Of a stretch of DNA of 64,000 nucleotides, positions 29,491 through 39,246 are shown in pieces. The DNA is taken from positions 145,179 to 209,178 of the forward strand of contig JAJPHC010000057.1 of assembly GCA_021325515.1 (NCBI GenBank), written 5' to 3'. Position 1 is the first letter of the stretch. The number at the start of each line of letters is the position of its first letter. The stretch is from Acidobacteriota bacterium (lineage in GTDB: Bacteria > Acidobacteriota > Thermoanaerobaculia > Gp7-AA8). The position numbers and the translations under genes were made by a program. The notes under the pieces were generated by a model. The model searched no databases. It was not told the origin of the DNA and saw only the letters and a list, made by a program, of their open reading frames with translations.

Positions 29491-30740
29491 TTCGTTTTTT
29501 CCTGATCCAGTGATCCTGTGTCGTGCGCCAGTTGTGCGACGGCGATGAGCCAGTCGGCGCGGGATTGAACTTCCTGCGCGCGTGCCGATTCGAGCGCCGA
29601 CTCCGCCGTCAGCACGTCGAGGATGTTTCCGACGCCGGCCTTGTAGCGATCGCGGGCGACGTCGGCGGATTGCTGCGCGCTCGCCAGGAGATCGCGCGCG
29701 GTGGCGAGGCGCTGCGTCGCCGTGTGAAGAGCGTAGTAACTCGTCCAGACCTGCAGCCCGATCTGCTGTTCGAGCGAGCGGACATTCTCTGTTGCGACCT
29801 CTGCATCGAGTTGCGCCTCACGGATGTCCCACGTATTGCGGTAGCCGGTGAAGATCGGGAAGCGCATCGCGAGGACCGCAGAATACGGCGTGTAGTCGCG
29901 GCCGCCGGTGACGATGGACCGCCCTCCGCTTCCGTTCAGCACGAACGACGGCAGTCCTGCAGCGCGGACCTGGCGGATGCGCGCCTTCGCGCGATCGGCT
30001 TCGGCCCGCGCGGCGGCGAGCTCGGGCCGGTCACTCGCGGCCTTGTTCAGCAGCTCTTCGATGGATTGCGTCACGTTCTGCGCGGGGATCTCGAGCGGCA
30101 GATCGCCGAATTCGTAGTGCGTCGTCGCGGGAGAGCCGAGGACCGTCGCGAATGTGCCTTCGATGGTGTGCAGCGCTCCTTCGATCGATTCGCGATTGAG
30201 CTCGGCCTGCGAGAGTGCAGTACGCGCCTGCAGCACGTCGGCGATGGTGGCTACGCCCGCTTTGTGCCGTGCGTCCGCCGCGTCGAGCGACGTCTGGCGC
30301 TCGCGCACGGTGGCTTCCTGCGCGGCGAGCAGCGCCTTCGCGTCGAGATAGTCGTAGTAGGTCTGTTCGACGCGGAGAATCACATCCTGAATTGCCTGAT
30401 CGTGAAAGAGATTCGCCGCGGCGAGCGTCTGGCGTGCCTGCTCGACCTCCGCCTCGCGGCCGCCGAAGTCGAAGAGGAGATAGCTGAGTGCAACGGATGG
30501 TGAGAGCAAAGTCGTCGCCGTGCCCGACGTTCGCGACCGGGAAAGGGAAGCGTTGAGATCGACCTCCGGCAGATAGGCCGAGCGAGCGCTGCCCAGCGCT
30601 GCTTCTGCCGCACGCGCCTGCAGATAGGTGGTCCGCGTCCGCGGATTGTTCGTGAGGGCGATGTCGATCGCTCTGGCGAGCGTCAACGGCTCGGCATGCG
30701 CGAGTGAGGCGACCACGAGCAGGAGAGCGATCCGCTTCAT
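29487..30740 (-). CDS. TolC-family outer-membrane efflux channel
   Basis: Starting at 30740 the product is 417 residues with signal peptide MKRIALLLVVASLAHA. It shows the internally duplicated coiled-coil plan of TolC proteins (LTLARAIDIALTNNPRTRTT, QDVILRVEQTYYDYLDAKAL, DVARDRYKAGVGNILDVLTA). The frame remains open upstream to 31271, but that part is the tetR gene in another frame. The start overlaps the tetR stop (ATGA), and the stop overlaps the adaptor start, so the operon is translationally coupled. Confidence 0.93.
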   Translation of the reverse strand: MKRIALLLVVASLAHAEPLTLARAIDIALTNNPRTRTTYLQARAAEAALGSARSAYLPEVDLNASLSRSRTSGTATTLLSPSVALSYLLFDFGGREAEVEQARQTLAAANLFHDQAIQDVILRVEQTYYDYLDAKALLAAQEATVRERQTSLDAADARHKAGVATIADVLQARTALSQAELNRESIEGALHTIEGTFATVLGSPATTHYEFGDLPLEIPAQNVTQSIEELLNKAASDRPELAAARAEADRAKARIRQVRAAGLPSFVLNGSGGRSIVTGGRDYTPYSAVLAMRFPIFTGYRNTWDIREAQLDAEVATENVRSLEQQIGLQVWTSYYALHTATQRLATARDLLASAQQSADVARDRYKAGVGNILDVLTAESALESARAQEVQSRADWLIAVAQLAHDTGSLDQEKTK

Positions 30741-31333
30741 CGCGCTCCCTTCTTTCTCAGGCCGCGGATGAAGATGCTGGAGACGAGGTCCGCGTCGTGT
30801 TCGACCGCGTTGCGATGAGTGTTCAACATCCGCTGATTCATCATGGCCATGTTGGACTCTACGAAGAGCGCCGCCGCGGCATGCGGATCGACGTCTCTGA
30901 AAATCTCTTTCCTGATTCCGTCGCGAATCGCCCGCGCGGCCGCGTCGGCGAGACTGCGGTAGCGGTCGCTCTGATAGCGGCTGCCCCACACTCGGGTGAC
31001 TTCGCGCTCGTAAAGCAGAACGCGGAAGAGGTCCCGCCGTTCTTCGAAGTAGGTGAGATATCGGAGGGAATACTGCTGAAGCTTCCGGTCGGCAGGGAGA
31101 TCGCCGTTGAGGATCTCGTTCATCTCCTCCACCATCGGTGTGAGCGCGGCGTCTTTCACCGCATCGAGAAGCTCCTGCTTGTCGCGATAGTGAAGATAGA
31201 CCGTCCCTTTCGCGATCCCCACTTCCTGGGCCACGCGCTCCATCGTCACGCTCTTGAGGCCTTCGCGGCACATGAGGCGGATGACGGCCTGCTGAATGCT
31301 TTCGCGCTTGAGATCCTGCCAGGCTCGGCCCAT
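30737..31333 (-). CDS. TetR/AcrR-family repressor of the efflux operon
   Basis: The 198-residue protein has an N-terminal helix-turn-helix (VTMERVAQEVGIAKGTVYLHYRDKQELL, read across residues about 25-52) with the TetR family's GTVYLHY recognition helix. A ligand-binding helical domain follows. It is the first gene of the tetR-tolC-adaptor-permease operon and probably controls its own transcription through the upstream inverted repeats. Inducer is unknown. Confidence 0.9.
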   Translation of the reverse strand: MGRAWQDLKRESIQQAVIRLMCREGLKSVTMERVAQEVGIAKGTVYLHYRDKQELLDAVKDAALTPMVEEMNEILNGDLPADRKLQQYSLRYLTYFEERRDLFRVLLYEREVTRVWGSRYQSDRYRSLADAAARAIRDGIRKEIFRDVDPHAAAALFVESNMAMMNQRMLNTHRNAVEHDADLVSSIFIRGLRKKGAR

Positions 31334-31367
31334 TGACTCTCCGGTCAGTTTTTATACGACAGAGTCA
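31334..31367. promoter_or_regulatory. Candidate TetR operator upstream of the efflux operon
   Basis: TGACTCT (31334-31340) and AGAGTCA (31361-31367) form an inverted repeat with a 20-bp spacer, immediately before the tetR start. Between them the minus strand has TATAAA (31351-31356), a possible -10, and ACTGACCGG. The spacing is wider than many TetR operators, so two separate half-operators are also possible. Confidence 0.45.
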
Positions 31368-31402
31368 GTCGCGCGTTGAGTTACGAAAGAGAAAACGCTG
31401 TT

Positions 31403-32383
31403 CTAGCCGCGGCCGATCCAGCCTTTGCGAAAGAAGAAGACGAGCATCACGAGGGCTGTGGCCGCCATCAACCCCAGTGCGAATGGGTAGCCGTACAGCC
31501 AGTGCAACTCCGGCATGCGCTCGAAGTTCATCCCGTAGATTCCGGCGATGAGCGTCAGCGGCAGCATGATCGTGGAGAGGACGGTCAGCACGCGCATGAT
31601 CTCGTTGGTGCGGTTGGCGATGACGGAGAGATAGGCCTCCATCGTTCCGGCCATCATGTCGCGCTCGGAATCTATCGTTTCGGAGATGCGGAACATGTGG
31701 TCGTAGAGATCGCGGAAGTAGATCAGATGCTGCTTCTGAATGAATGGTGAATCGCCGCGCGACATCAGGTTGAGAAGCTCGCGTTGCGGCAGCGACTGGC
31801 GGCGCAGCAGATTGACGTCCCGCTTGAGATGCAGAAGCTCATCGAGCTGGACCGGCCGTGCGTTCCGGAAGATCTCCTCATGCAGTCCGTCGACGCACTC
31901 CTCGACCTTCTCCAGCAGCGGAAAGTGCGCATCGACCATGACGTCGACGATCTCGTAGAGAAGATAGTCCGGCCCGTTGCTCAGCATGCGTCGGTCGTTC
32001 GGCAGCCGCGCGTAGGCGTCGTCGATCGCCTGGAGCTTTCCCGTGTGCACGGTGAAGAGAAAGTCGTGGCCGAGGAATGCCGCGAGCTTCGAAGTCTGCG
32101 TGCGATGCTCGCGAAGCTCCACGTCGACCGCGCGGAAGACGAAGAAGTCGTAATCGGGAAAGGCGTCGTACTTCGGGAGTGTGTTGGGGGAGAGGGAGTC
32201 CTCTGCGGCGAGCTCGTGAAAGCCGAAGCGCCGCTCGAGGAGTGCTTCGAGCAGCGCTTCGTCAGGGTCTTCGATGTCGGTCCAGATTCGCGGTCCGGCG
32301 CCGCGCTTCCACGCCTCGAGCAGCGACGCATCTCCCTGTTGGAGTGCGTCGCCGCTCAGGAGCGACACGCGGATCCGTGTCAT
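31403..32383 (-). CDS. corA: CorA-family magnesium/divalent-cation transporter
   Basis: The 326-residue protein ends with two membrane helices. The signature YGMNF (GMN selectivity motif) follows the first helix (MLPLTLIAGIYGMNF) and LHWLYGYPFALGLMAATALV forms the second. The long soluble N-terminal part (FRAVDVELREHRTQTSKLAA) is the cytosolic funnel. It should import Mg2+, Co2+ or Ni2+ as a pentamer. Its ATG overlaps the stop of the upstream DUF11 gene (ATGA), an odd partnership. Confidence 0.93.
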   Translation of the reverse strand: MTRIRVSLLSGDALQQGDASLLEAWKRGAGPRIWTDIEDPDEALLEALLERRFGFHELAAEDSLSPNTLPKYDAFPDYDFFVFRAVDVELREHRTQTSKLAAFLGHDFLFTVHTGKLQAIDDAYARLPNDRRMLSNGPDYLLYEIVDVMVDAHFPLLEKVEECVDGLHEEIFRNARPVQLDELLHLKRDVNLLRRQSLPQRELLNLMSRGDSPFIQKQHLIYFRDLYDHMFRISETIDSERDMMAGTMEAYLSVIANRTNEIMRVLTVLSTIMLPLTLIAGIYGMNFERMPELHWLYGYPFALGLMAATALVMLVFFFRKGWIGRG

Positions 32384-34854
32384 CGTTTCAGCATCGTCAG
32401 CGCAGCGAATCCAAGCACCGCGGCGAGCAGCATGAGAACCGCGGGTGACAACGTCGGAATCGCCGCAGCGGCGAGCACGGCGAATCCTGCCGAGCCGGTG
32501 TTGTTCGCTGGATTCGATTCGCCGTTTGCGCTGGTGATCGTGGCGCTATTCGTGTAGTTGCCGGCGAGCGGCACAGTCGCGGTGATCGTGAAGGTGGTCG
32601 AGGCGTTCGCGGGAAGTGTCGCGGCCGTACAGGTGACGGTTGTCGTTCCGGTGCACGCTCCCGGCGGTGTCGAGCCGGTCATCGTCATCGGCGACGGCAG
32701 ATTGTCGGTTACGACGACGTTCGACGCGTCGAACGCGCTGTTGTTCGTCGCAGTCAGCGTGAAGGTGACCGTACCGCCGGCAGAGAACGGGCCGGCCGGA
32801 ACCGTTTTCGTGAGTGAGAGATCAACCTGTCCGACTGTCGTCGATGACGTCGCGGAGTTGTTGCCGTTGTTCGGATCGGCGGAGGCCGAGGAGACGGTCG
32901 CGGTATTGGAGATCGTTCCCGGCGGCGTGGTGACGGCGGTGCTCGCTACGAGCGTGAAGGTCGTCGATGCGCCGGTGGCGAGCGTTGCCGCGGTGCACGT
33001 CACGGTACCAGCCGCGCCGGCTGCCGGCGTCGTGCAATTGAACGCAGCGCCGCTCTGACCAAGCGAGACGAACGCCGTGTTGGCCGGCAGAACATCCGTC
33101 ATCGTCACCGTGGTTGCGGTGCTGGGGCCGGTATTCGAGACGACGATCGTCCAGGTGATGTTGTTGCCGGCGGCGATCGACGCGGGAGCGCCGTTCTTCG
33201 TGATACTGACATCCGAAGAGACGTTCACCGTCGTCGGCGCGGTCGAACTGTTGTTGCCGTTGTTGGTGTCCGGTGTCGGCGACGTGACGGTTGCCGTGTT
33301 GCTCAGGACGCCGGTCGCTCCCGGACTGACGGCGACGACGAGTGAGAACGTCGCCGACGCGCCGTTGGCGAGCGTCGCTACCGAGCAGGAGATCGTTGTG
33401 GTTCCGCTGCAGTTGAACGCCGGGCCGGAAGTCTGATTCAACGACACGAAGGTCGTGCCGGCGGGGAGCGCGTCGGTCCATGCGACGCTGGCCGCATTCG
33501 ATGGGCCGTTGTTGTTCACTGTGATCGTGTAGGTCAGATTCGTGCCGGCGGTCACGCTCGCAGGCGCAGTCTTGTTGATCGCCACGTCGGCCTGGGCATT
33601 GATCGTCGTGCTGGCGGACGAGGTGTCGTTGTTCGGATTCGTGTCGGCGCTGTCGGTTCTCGCAGTGGCGGTGTTGCTGACGACCGTTCCATTCGCGAGA
33701 GTCGCTGCCGCCTGTACGGTAATGGTGAACTGTGCGGAATTGCCGTTGGAGAAAATTCCGATCGAGCAGCCGACGGTCCCGTTCGTGTTGGCGGCGGGTG
33801 TGGTGCAGTTGGCGCTCGGGCCGCTGTTCTGCACCAGTGAAACGAAGTTGATGCCCGCCGGCAGCGCATCGTTGAACGAGGCGTTCGTTGCCGCGTCGGG
33901 TCCGCTGTTCGTAAGTGTAATGACGTAGTTGAACGTCGGGCCGCCCGCCACCGCGGTCGCGGGGGCAGTCTTCGTAACGCCGACGTCGGCGCTGCTCACG
34001 GTGAGGCTCGTCGACGCCGAATCATTTTCCGGAGACGGGTCATTCGCCGATGTGATGTTGGCGACATTCGTGTACGTCTTCCCTGTCGTCGTGCCGGTGG
34101 GGATATGCCCGACGTAGGTGAAGGTTGCCGTGGAGTTGAGAGGCAGTGTGGCAATGGTGCAGGTCACCGATGTCGAAGGGGCTCCGCAGTTGAACGCCGG
34201 CCCGCTGTTCTGCGTGAAGCTGACGAACGTCATCGGGTTGCCACCGGGTGAACTGTCCGGAAGTGTGTCGGTCAGGGACACCGTCTGAGCGTCATTCGGC
34301 CCGAAATTCGTGACGGTGATGGTGTAGGTGACGTCGCTGTTGGCGGGCGACGCGGACGGCCCCGACTTCGTCACCGCGACATCCGCGACGTCGCCGCCGG
34401 GAATGCTCGTACCGGTGATCGACGTGTTGTTCTCGGGATTGTCATCCGGGTTGTCGGAGGATGTCGTCGCGTTGTTGATCAGCGTGGTGCCGGCGGATGC
34501 CGTAGGAACGGAGACCACGATATCGAACGTCGCCGATGTTCCCGCCGTCATCGTCGTGATCGTGCAGGTGACGGTTCCACCCGGATCGCCGACGTTCGGC
34601 GTCGTACAGGTGAATGCTGCGCCGCTCGTCTGCTGCAGGGAGACGAAGTTTCCGCCGGCGGGCAGGTTATCCGTGAATGTCGCTCTGGGTGCGTCATCCG
34701 GACCGCCGTTGCCGACGGTGATGGTGAACGTCAGATTGGAGCCAGTATTCGCCGTGGCAGGAGCGAACTTGGAGATGTACATGTCCGAGCTCTGAGCGAG
34801 AGCACTGACCCCCAACGTGATGAGAGCAGCGAGTAACGCAAACCGGAACTTCAT
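32380..34854 (-). CDS. Exported DUF11-repeat surface protein with IPTL-type sorting tail
   Basis: I start at 34854, where GGGGAGG lies six bases upstream, giving 824 residues and signal peptide MKFRFALLAALITLGVSALA. Six DUF11 beta-sandwich repeats follow, each opening like ADVAVTKSGPSASPANSDVT or SDVSITKNG and containing a TDxLP turn and a CTxATL strand. The C-terminus is IPTLSPAVLMLLAAVLGFAA ending LKR, the IPTL-CTERM layout of proline-containing motif, one membrane helix and basic end. It should be a processed surface or secreted protein. Confidence 0.85.
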   Translation of the reverse strand: MKFRFALLAALITLGVSALAQSSDMYISKFAPATANTGSNLTFTITVGNGGPDDAPRATFTDNLPAGGNFVSLQQTSGAAFTCTTPNVGDPGGTVTCTITTMTAGTSATFDIVVSVPTASAGTTLINNATTSSDNPDDNPENNTSITGTSIPGGDVADVAVTKSGPSASPANSDVTYTITVTNFGPNDAQTVSLTDTLPDSSPGGNPMTFVSFTQNSGPAFNCGAPSTSVTCTIATLPLNSTATFTYVGHIPTGTTTGKTYTNVANITSANDPSPENDSASTSLTVSSADVGVTKTAPATAVAGGPTFNYVITLTNSGPDAATNASFNDALPAGINFVSLVQNSGPSANCTTPAANTNGTVGCSIGIFSNGNSAQFTITVQAAATLANGTVVSNTATARTDSADTNPNNDTSSASTTINAQADVAINKTAPASVTAGTNLTYTITVNNNGPSNAASVAWTDALPAGTTFVSLNQTSGPAFNCSGTTTISCSVATLANGASATFSLVVAVSPGATGVLSNTATVTSPTPDTNNGNNSSTAPTTVNVSSDVSITKNGAPASIAAGNNITWTIVVSNTGPSTATTVTMTDVLPANTAFVSLGQSGAAFNCTTPAAGAAGTVTCTAATLATGASTTFTLVASTAVTTPPGTISNTATVSSASADPNNGNNSATSSTTVGQVDLSLTKTVPAGPFSAGGTVTFTLTATNNSAFDASNVVVTDNLPSPMTMTGSTPPGACTGTTTVTCTAATLPANASTTFTITATVPLAGNYTNSATITSANGESNPANNTGSAGFAVLAAAAIPTLSPAVLMLLAAVLGFAALTMLKR

Positions 34855-34877
34855 TCGTCGCCTCCCCGGCAAGTTGC

Positions 34878-35990
34878 CTACAGCAGATCGTTGAGTGATG
34901 TGTAGCTGCGGCTCTGCGAATCAGCGACTGCCTTGTACGTGATCGCGCCCTTGTACACGTTCACGCCTTCGGCGAGTCCGGAGTTTTCCCTGATCGCTTT
35001 TTCGAAGCCGAGATTTGCGAGCATCCGCGTGTAGGGAAGAGTCGCATTCGTGAGAGCGATTGTCGAGGTGCGCGGAACGGCGCCCGGCATATTGGCAACG
35101 CAGTAGTGGATGACATCGTCGACGACGAAGGTCGGATTCGAATGCGTCGTCGCATGCGCGGTCTCGACGCAGCCGCCCTGATCGATGGCGACGTCGACGA
35201 TCACCGAGCCCTTCTTCATGTCGCGGATCATGTCGCGCGTGACGAGCTTCGGTGCGGACGCGCCTGGAATCAGCACGCCGCCGACGAGAACATCGGCGCG
35301 CGCGCAGGCATCCGCGATGTGCGCCTTGTTGGATGCGAGCGTGTTGACGCGCCCCTGGAAGACGTCATCGAGGTAGCGCAGCCGGTCGAGATTCGTATCG
35401 AGAATCGTGACGCGCGCGCCGAGTCCGACAGCCATCTTCGCAGCGTTGATGCCGACGATGCCACCACCGATGATGACGACGTCGCCCGGCAGCGTGCCCG
35501 GAACTCCGCCGAGAAGGATCCCGCGGCCGCCATTCGGCTTCTGCAGGTAGTACGCACCGATGTGCACCGACATGCGTCCCGCCACTTCCGACATCGGCGT
35601 GAGCAGCGGAAGCGAGCCGCCGCGGCCGGTGATCGTCTCGTAGGCGACGCCGGTGATCTTCTTGTCGAGCAGCGTCTTCGTCAGATCGGGAACGGGTGCG
35701 AGGTGCAGATAGGTGAAGAGGAGCTGGCCATCCTTCATCCGCTTGAGATCGGGATCGATCGGCTCTTTCACCTTCACGATCATCTCCGCCTCGTTGTACA
35801 CGGCATCGGCATCAGGAAGAATCTTCGCTCCCGACGCTTCGTACTCCGCATCGGCGAAGCCGCTGCCATTGCCTGCGCCCTTCTGGATGAAAACGGAGTG
35901 GCCGTCCGAGCTCAGGTCCCTGACACCCGAAGGCGTCATGCCCACTCGGTACTCGTTGTCTTTGATCTCAGTCGGTACACCAATCCGCAT
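34878..35990 (-). CDS. ald: Alanine dehydrogenase
   Basis: The 370-residue enzyme matches alanine dehydrogenase throughout: [40 protein letters not shown] with the catalytic Lys/His region (FTYLHLA), the NAD fold [20 protein letters not shown] and [20 protein letters not shown]. It reversibly converts alanine and NAD+ to pyruvate, ammonia and NADH in the cytoplasm. GGAG lies seven bases before the ATG. It is 23 nt upstream of the DUF11 gene on the same strand but is functionally unrelated. Confidence 0.95.
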   Translation of the reverse strand: MRIGVPTEIKDNEYRVGMTPSGVRDLSSDGHSVFIQKGAGNGSGFADAEYEASGAKILPDADAVYNEAEMIVKVKEPIDPDLKRMKDGQLLFTYLHLAPVPDLTKTLLDKKITGVAYETITGRGGSLPLLTPMSEVAGRMSVHIGAYYLQKPNGGRGILLGGVPGTLPGDVVIIGGGIVGINAAKMAVGLGARVTILDTNLDRLRYLDDVFQGRVNTLASNKAHIADACARADVLVGGVLIPGASAPKLVTRDMIRDMKKGSVIVDVAIDQGGCVETAHATTHSNPTFVVDDVIHYCVANMPGAVPRTSTIALTNATLPYTRMLANLGFEKAIRENSGLAEGVNVYKGAITYKAVADSQSRSYTSLNDLL

Positions 35991-36057
35991 TGCTGTTCTC
36001 CGTTCCTCGTGTAGTCGGCGCGCATTCTATCGCCGAGACGAGAGAACGGAGGACAGA

Positions 36058-37743
36058 CTAATGCGGACGGCGCTTCGGAGTCTGCGGCAGAGGCGGCAAG
36101 CCGAACAGTGAGGGCGCGAGCAGCTTCGCCGAGGCGAGCGCGTTCACCATGCCGTAGCCGTAGTAGAGATCGTACCCGGTTGTTCCCAGATCGGCCGCGC
36201 CTCGGAAGAGTGCATTGCGCACGTCCTGCGCGGTCGCATCAGGTGCGATCGACCAGACGAGCGAAGCTGCGCCGGATGCGTGCGGCGTCGCCATCGATGT
36301 CCCGTTCAGACTCTGATACGACTCGCCGCGCGCGCTCGCAATGAGAGTCGAAGAGGCGAGGATCTTCTGGCCGTCGTCATAGCTCACGCCGAGCGCGAGG
36401 ATCCAGGGATAGTCGAGGTCGGGCTGGTAGTCGCTGCAGTTGGTGTTCTCGCAACCCTGACGGATCAGAGTCCAGATTGCGATGTCGTCCTTGCCGCCTT
36501 TGAAGTTGTAGATCACGGCCGCCGTGGCACCGGCTGCCATCGCGTTCTTCACTTTTTCGTTGAACGTCAGATCACAACCATCCGTTGTTCCGGTTCCGCA
36601 TCCGCGCTCGATGACGGCGACGCGGCCCGCGACGCCGGGAGGAAAATCCTCCGGCCGCCCCAGCTTGCAGAAGACGAAGGACGAGGTCACATCGCGCCTC
36701 GGTGAGCCGCGGAGCGCGAATGCATTCAGTGTCGCACCGCCGTCGATCGCGACATCGGCAGCGGGAATGGAGCCGACGCGGGCAGTCGAGAGCACGCCGA
36801 CGCCGGGAGCCGCAACACCCATGTTCGGGCCGAAGCTGGAGAAGCCGGCGCGCGTGAACGTCTGATCGATCGCACCGGTGGCGATGACCGTTGGATAGGC
36901 GCCGGGATACACGACGGCACCGAGACCGGTGTTACCTGCTGCGGCAACGGCGAGGATGCCGTTGTCATAGATGGTCTGGAACGCCTCGCGATCGGCAGTC
37001 GTCGCTTCCGGTCCGCCGAGGGAGAGGCTGACGATCCACTTCCCGCCGAGCGACTTTGATTTCGACAGGACCCAGTCGAGCCCGGCCACGATTTTTTCCG
37101 TGTCGCCCTTTCCGTGACTGTCGAGCACTTTGATGGACCAGATGCGCGTGTTCGGCGCGACGCCGACGACGCCGAATCCGTTGTCCTGCGCGGCGATCGT
37201 GCCGGCGACGTGCGTGCCATGACCGTTGTCGTCGACGGGCGCCGCAGCGGTGTCGAATGTGTTGTAACCGCCCGCGTAGGCCGCGGCGAGGTCGGGGTGT
37301 GTGGCGTCGATCCCGGTGTCGAGAATGACGACGTTGACCGGCGCCGCCTTCGCTGCCAGATTCCAGAGCTCCGGCGCGTGGATCGCGGTCACACCCCACG
37401 GCGTCGTCTGCTGCACGGAAAACTGGGAGAGCTCGGGCGCAGGCTTCAAGGTGGCCGGTGCCTCGTCCTCGAGGAGGCTGCGGGCTGCGACTTCCTCGAC
37501 GTAACGCACGCCGGGAGACCGCTTCAGATCCGCTGCTTCGTCCGCCGTCAGATCCGCGGCGAAGCTGTCGAGATTCTCGAACTGACGCACGCGATGCTGT
37601 GCGACTTCCGCTTCACCGTGCAGAACGGCGGCGATCCCGCCGTTGTGATGCGGCTGCTTCAGCGCAACGATGTAGCGAGTGGCCGCCGGTGTCTGCAACG
37701 CGGCGAGAAGGAGGAAGGCGAGGGGAGTGATCTTTCGCAGCAT
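36058..37743 (-). CDS. Exported subtilisin-family (S8) serine protease with PA domain
   Basis: From 37743 the product is 561 residues with signal peptide MLRKITPLAFLLLAALQTPA. An I9 inhibitor-like propeptide (ATRYIVALKQPHHNGG to PGVRYVEEV) precedes the S8 domain. The catalytic triad is visible: Asp in NVVILDTGIDATHPDLA, His in DNGHGTHVAGTIAA and Ser in LNGTSMATPHASGAASL. A protease-associated domain (FVFCKLGRPEDFPPGVAGRV) is inserted before the serine. It is the third gene of a protease cluster with the PA-domain metalloprotease and a small exported protein. Confidence 0.93.
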   Translation of the reverse strand: MLRKITPLAFLLLAALQTPAATRYIVALKQPHHNGGIAAVLHGEAEVAQHRVRQFENLDSFAADLTADEAADLKRSPGVRYVEEVAARSLLEDEAPATLKPAPELSQFSVQQTTPWGVTAIHAPELWNLAAKAAPVNVVILDTGIDATHPDLAAAYAGGYNTFDTAAAPVDDNGHGTHVAGTIAAQDNGFGVVGVAPNTRIWSIKVLDSHGKGDTEKIVAGLDWVLSKSKSLGGKWIVSLSLGGPEATTADREAFQTIYDNGILAVAAAGNTGLGAVVYPGAYPTVIATGAIDQTFTRAGFSSFGPNMGVAAPGVGVLSTARVGSIPAADVAIDGGATLNAFALRGSPRRDVTSSFVFCKLGRPEDFPPGVAGRVAVIERGCGTGTTDGCDLTFNEKVKNAMAAGATAAVIYNFKGGKDDIAIWTLIRQGCENTNCSDYQPDLDYPWILALGVSYDDGQKILASSTLIASARGESYQSLNGTSMATPHASGAASLVWSIAPDATAQDVRNALFRGAADLGTTGYDLYYGYGMVNALASAKLLAPSLFGLPPLPQTPKRRPH

Positions 37744-37764
37744 AGGTTGTCGACCGATGTGAGT

Positions 37765-37786
37765 ACGGCTCCCATGCGGGAGCCGT
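37765..37786. other. Hairpin between the two protease genes
   Basis: ACGGCTCCC (37765-37773) and GGGAGCCGT (37778-37786) form a perfect 9-bp stem with loop ATGC in the 61-nt gap. There is no T-run on the minus strand, so it is more likely an RNA processing or attenuation element than a full terminator. Confidence 0.5.
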
Positions 37787-37804
37787 CCAACAGATCGTCG
37801 CAAA

Positions 37805-39244
37805 TCAGTGGCGAAGAATTCGCCGGCCCTGCGGCGCGGTGATGGGCCAACCGATGTCGCGCAGTTGGTCGATCGTCAGATCGACGCCATGCGTGAGGTC
37901 ATCGTTGATGTTCGGTTCCATGAGCAGATTCGGACTCGCGGTGACGTCGAAGTGATAGATGGAAGATCCGCCCTGAACCGTGCAGGGCGCGTACAGCCGT
38001 GCGTAGCCTTCGCTGGTCGCACCGGCGAGCGAGGTCGGATCGAAGTGCACCGTCACGTTGACGGTGCTCGTGAGAGCCGCGCGAATCGCGGTGCCGTCGG
38101 CCTGCGTCACGCTCACCGCCGGAATCGTCACCGTGTCGTCCGAACCACCCATGCCGGGCGGGAAGCAGGTGTCGGTCTTGTTGTCGACGACGATGATTCC
38201 GATCGCGCCCGCGTTCTGGACGTTCTTCGCTTTGACCGTGAAATTGCAGTTGCCGCGATCGACGAGTGCCCACTTCCCCTTCAGGGCCGCGGCGTTCGTC
38301 AGATCCTGACATGCGTCGAGCGTCGAACTGCTGGTCGAGTCGGTCCCGTCGTTTGCGGCGACGACGTCACCGCTCAGAGAAATGTTCGCGACCGATGCGC
38401 CGAACGATGCAGTGCCGATGTCGTAGTTCTTCGCGATCGCTGAAGGTGCAGTCACCGTCAGCACGGTCACCGGCTTCAGCAGCGTCGCGGCGTGCTGCTT
38501 CGTGAGCGCGCCGTCCCACGTGAGGTGTCCCGTGTTGATCATCGAGACGAGGCGCTGCTCGGGCGTCATCTGCGTCCAGCGAAGGCCGGCCTGATTGTCG
38601 AACGTATGCACTTCGAACACGGTGGGGGTGTTGTTGCTGAAGTTGCCGCTGTTCGTGCTCGTGTTGCCGGCGAAGCCGAGGCCGTGTGCGAACTCGTGAA
38701 GAAGAACGGCGATGAGATCGACGTCCTTGCCGTGATTCGCGTCGTATCCGTAGTACCAGTTCGAATCGCCGAGGCACGTGGCGTTGTCGACGAGTGCATT
38801 GAACTGTGCGCGGATCTGCGCTGTGTTCGGGCTGAGATCCGTTCCCGCCAGTGCGTTGGCGAGCGCCAGCGGATAGCCGACGTTCGGAAGCGGCGCATTC
38901 GCGAAGTTCGAGACGAAGACCGTTGGCGAGGCCTGTCCGAGAATTGCCGAGCTGGCCGTGCAGGGCTGGCCGGAAACATTGATCGGCGAGAACGTCGCGG
39001 AAATCGTGATGGGAACTTTCGAATCGAGCAGCTCACCCCAGATCGCGGCGGCATACTTGAACGCATTGAGCCGCTGCTCTCCGAGCGTCGTGCCCGGATT
39101 GCCGCCGACCGGCGTAGCCGGCGTCGGATCATTGAAGCCGGTTCCTGCCGCGTCGTTGTTCTTGATGGTGATCGTCACGCGCGCGAAGGCGCTGCTGCTG
39201 ACGAGCGTGGAGACGAGAGCGAGAAGAAGAAGTGTTCTGCGCAT
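37805..39244 (-). CDS. Exported PA-domain zinc metalloprotease
   Basis: The 479-residue protein has signal peptide MRRTLLLLALVSTLVSSSAFA. The zinc site is LLHEFAHGLGFAG (HExxHxxGF) near residue 185. It resembles metzincins, but the expected third ligand position is Gly rather than His or Asp. A PA domain follows (ALKGKWALVDRGNCNFTVKA, NAGAIGIIVVDNKTDTCFPP). It is exported and predicted to cut extracellular protein. Its ATG is two bases after the upstream small gene stop and the S8 protease follows, so the three are one operon. Confidence 0.8.
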   Translation of the reverse strand: MRRTLLLLALVSTLVSSSAFARVTITIKNNDAAGTGFNDPTPATPVGGNPGTTLGEQRLNAFKYAAAIWGELLDSKVPITISATFSPINVSGQPCTASSAILGQASPTVFVSNFANAPLPNVGYPLALANALAGTDLSPNTAQIRAQFNALVDNATCLGDSNWYYGYDANHGKDVDLIAVLLHEFAHGLGFAGNTSTNSGNFSNNTPTVFEVHTFDNQAGLRWTQMTPEQRLVSMINTGHLTWDGALTKQHAATLLKPVTVLTVTAPSAIAKNYDIGTASFGASVANISLSGDVVAANDGTDSTSSSTLDACQDLTNAAALKGKWALVDRGNCNFTVKAKNVQNAGAIGIIVVDNKTDTCFPPGMGGSDDTVTIPAVSVTQADGTAIRAALTSTVNVTVHFDPTSLAGATSEGYARLYAPCTVQGGSSIYHFDVTASPNLLMEPNINDDLTHGVDLTIDQLRDIGWPITAPQGRRILRH

Positions 39245-39246
39245 GA

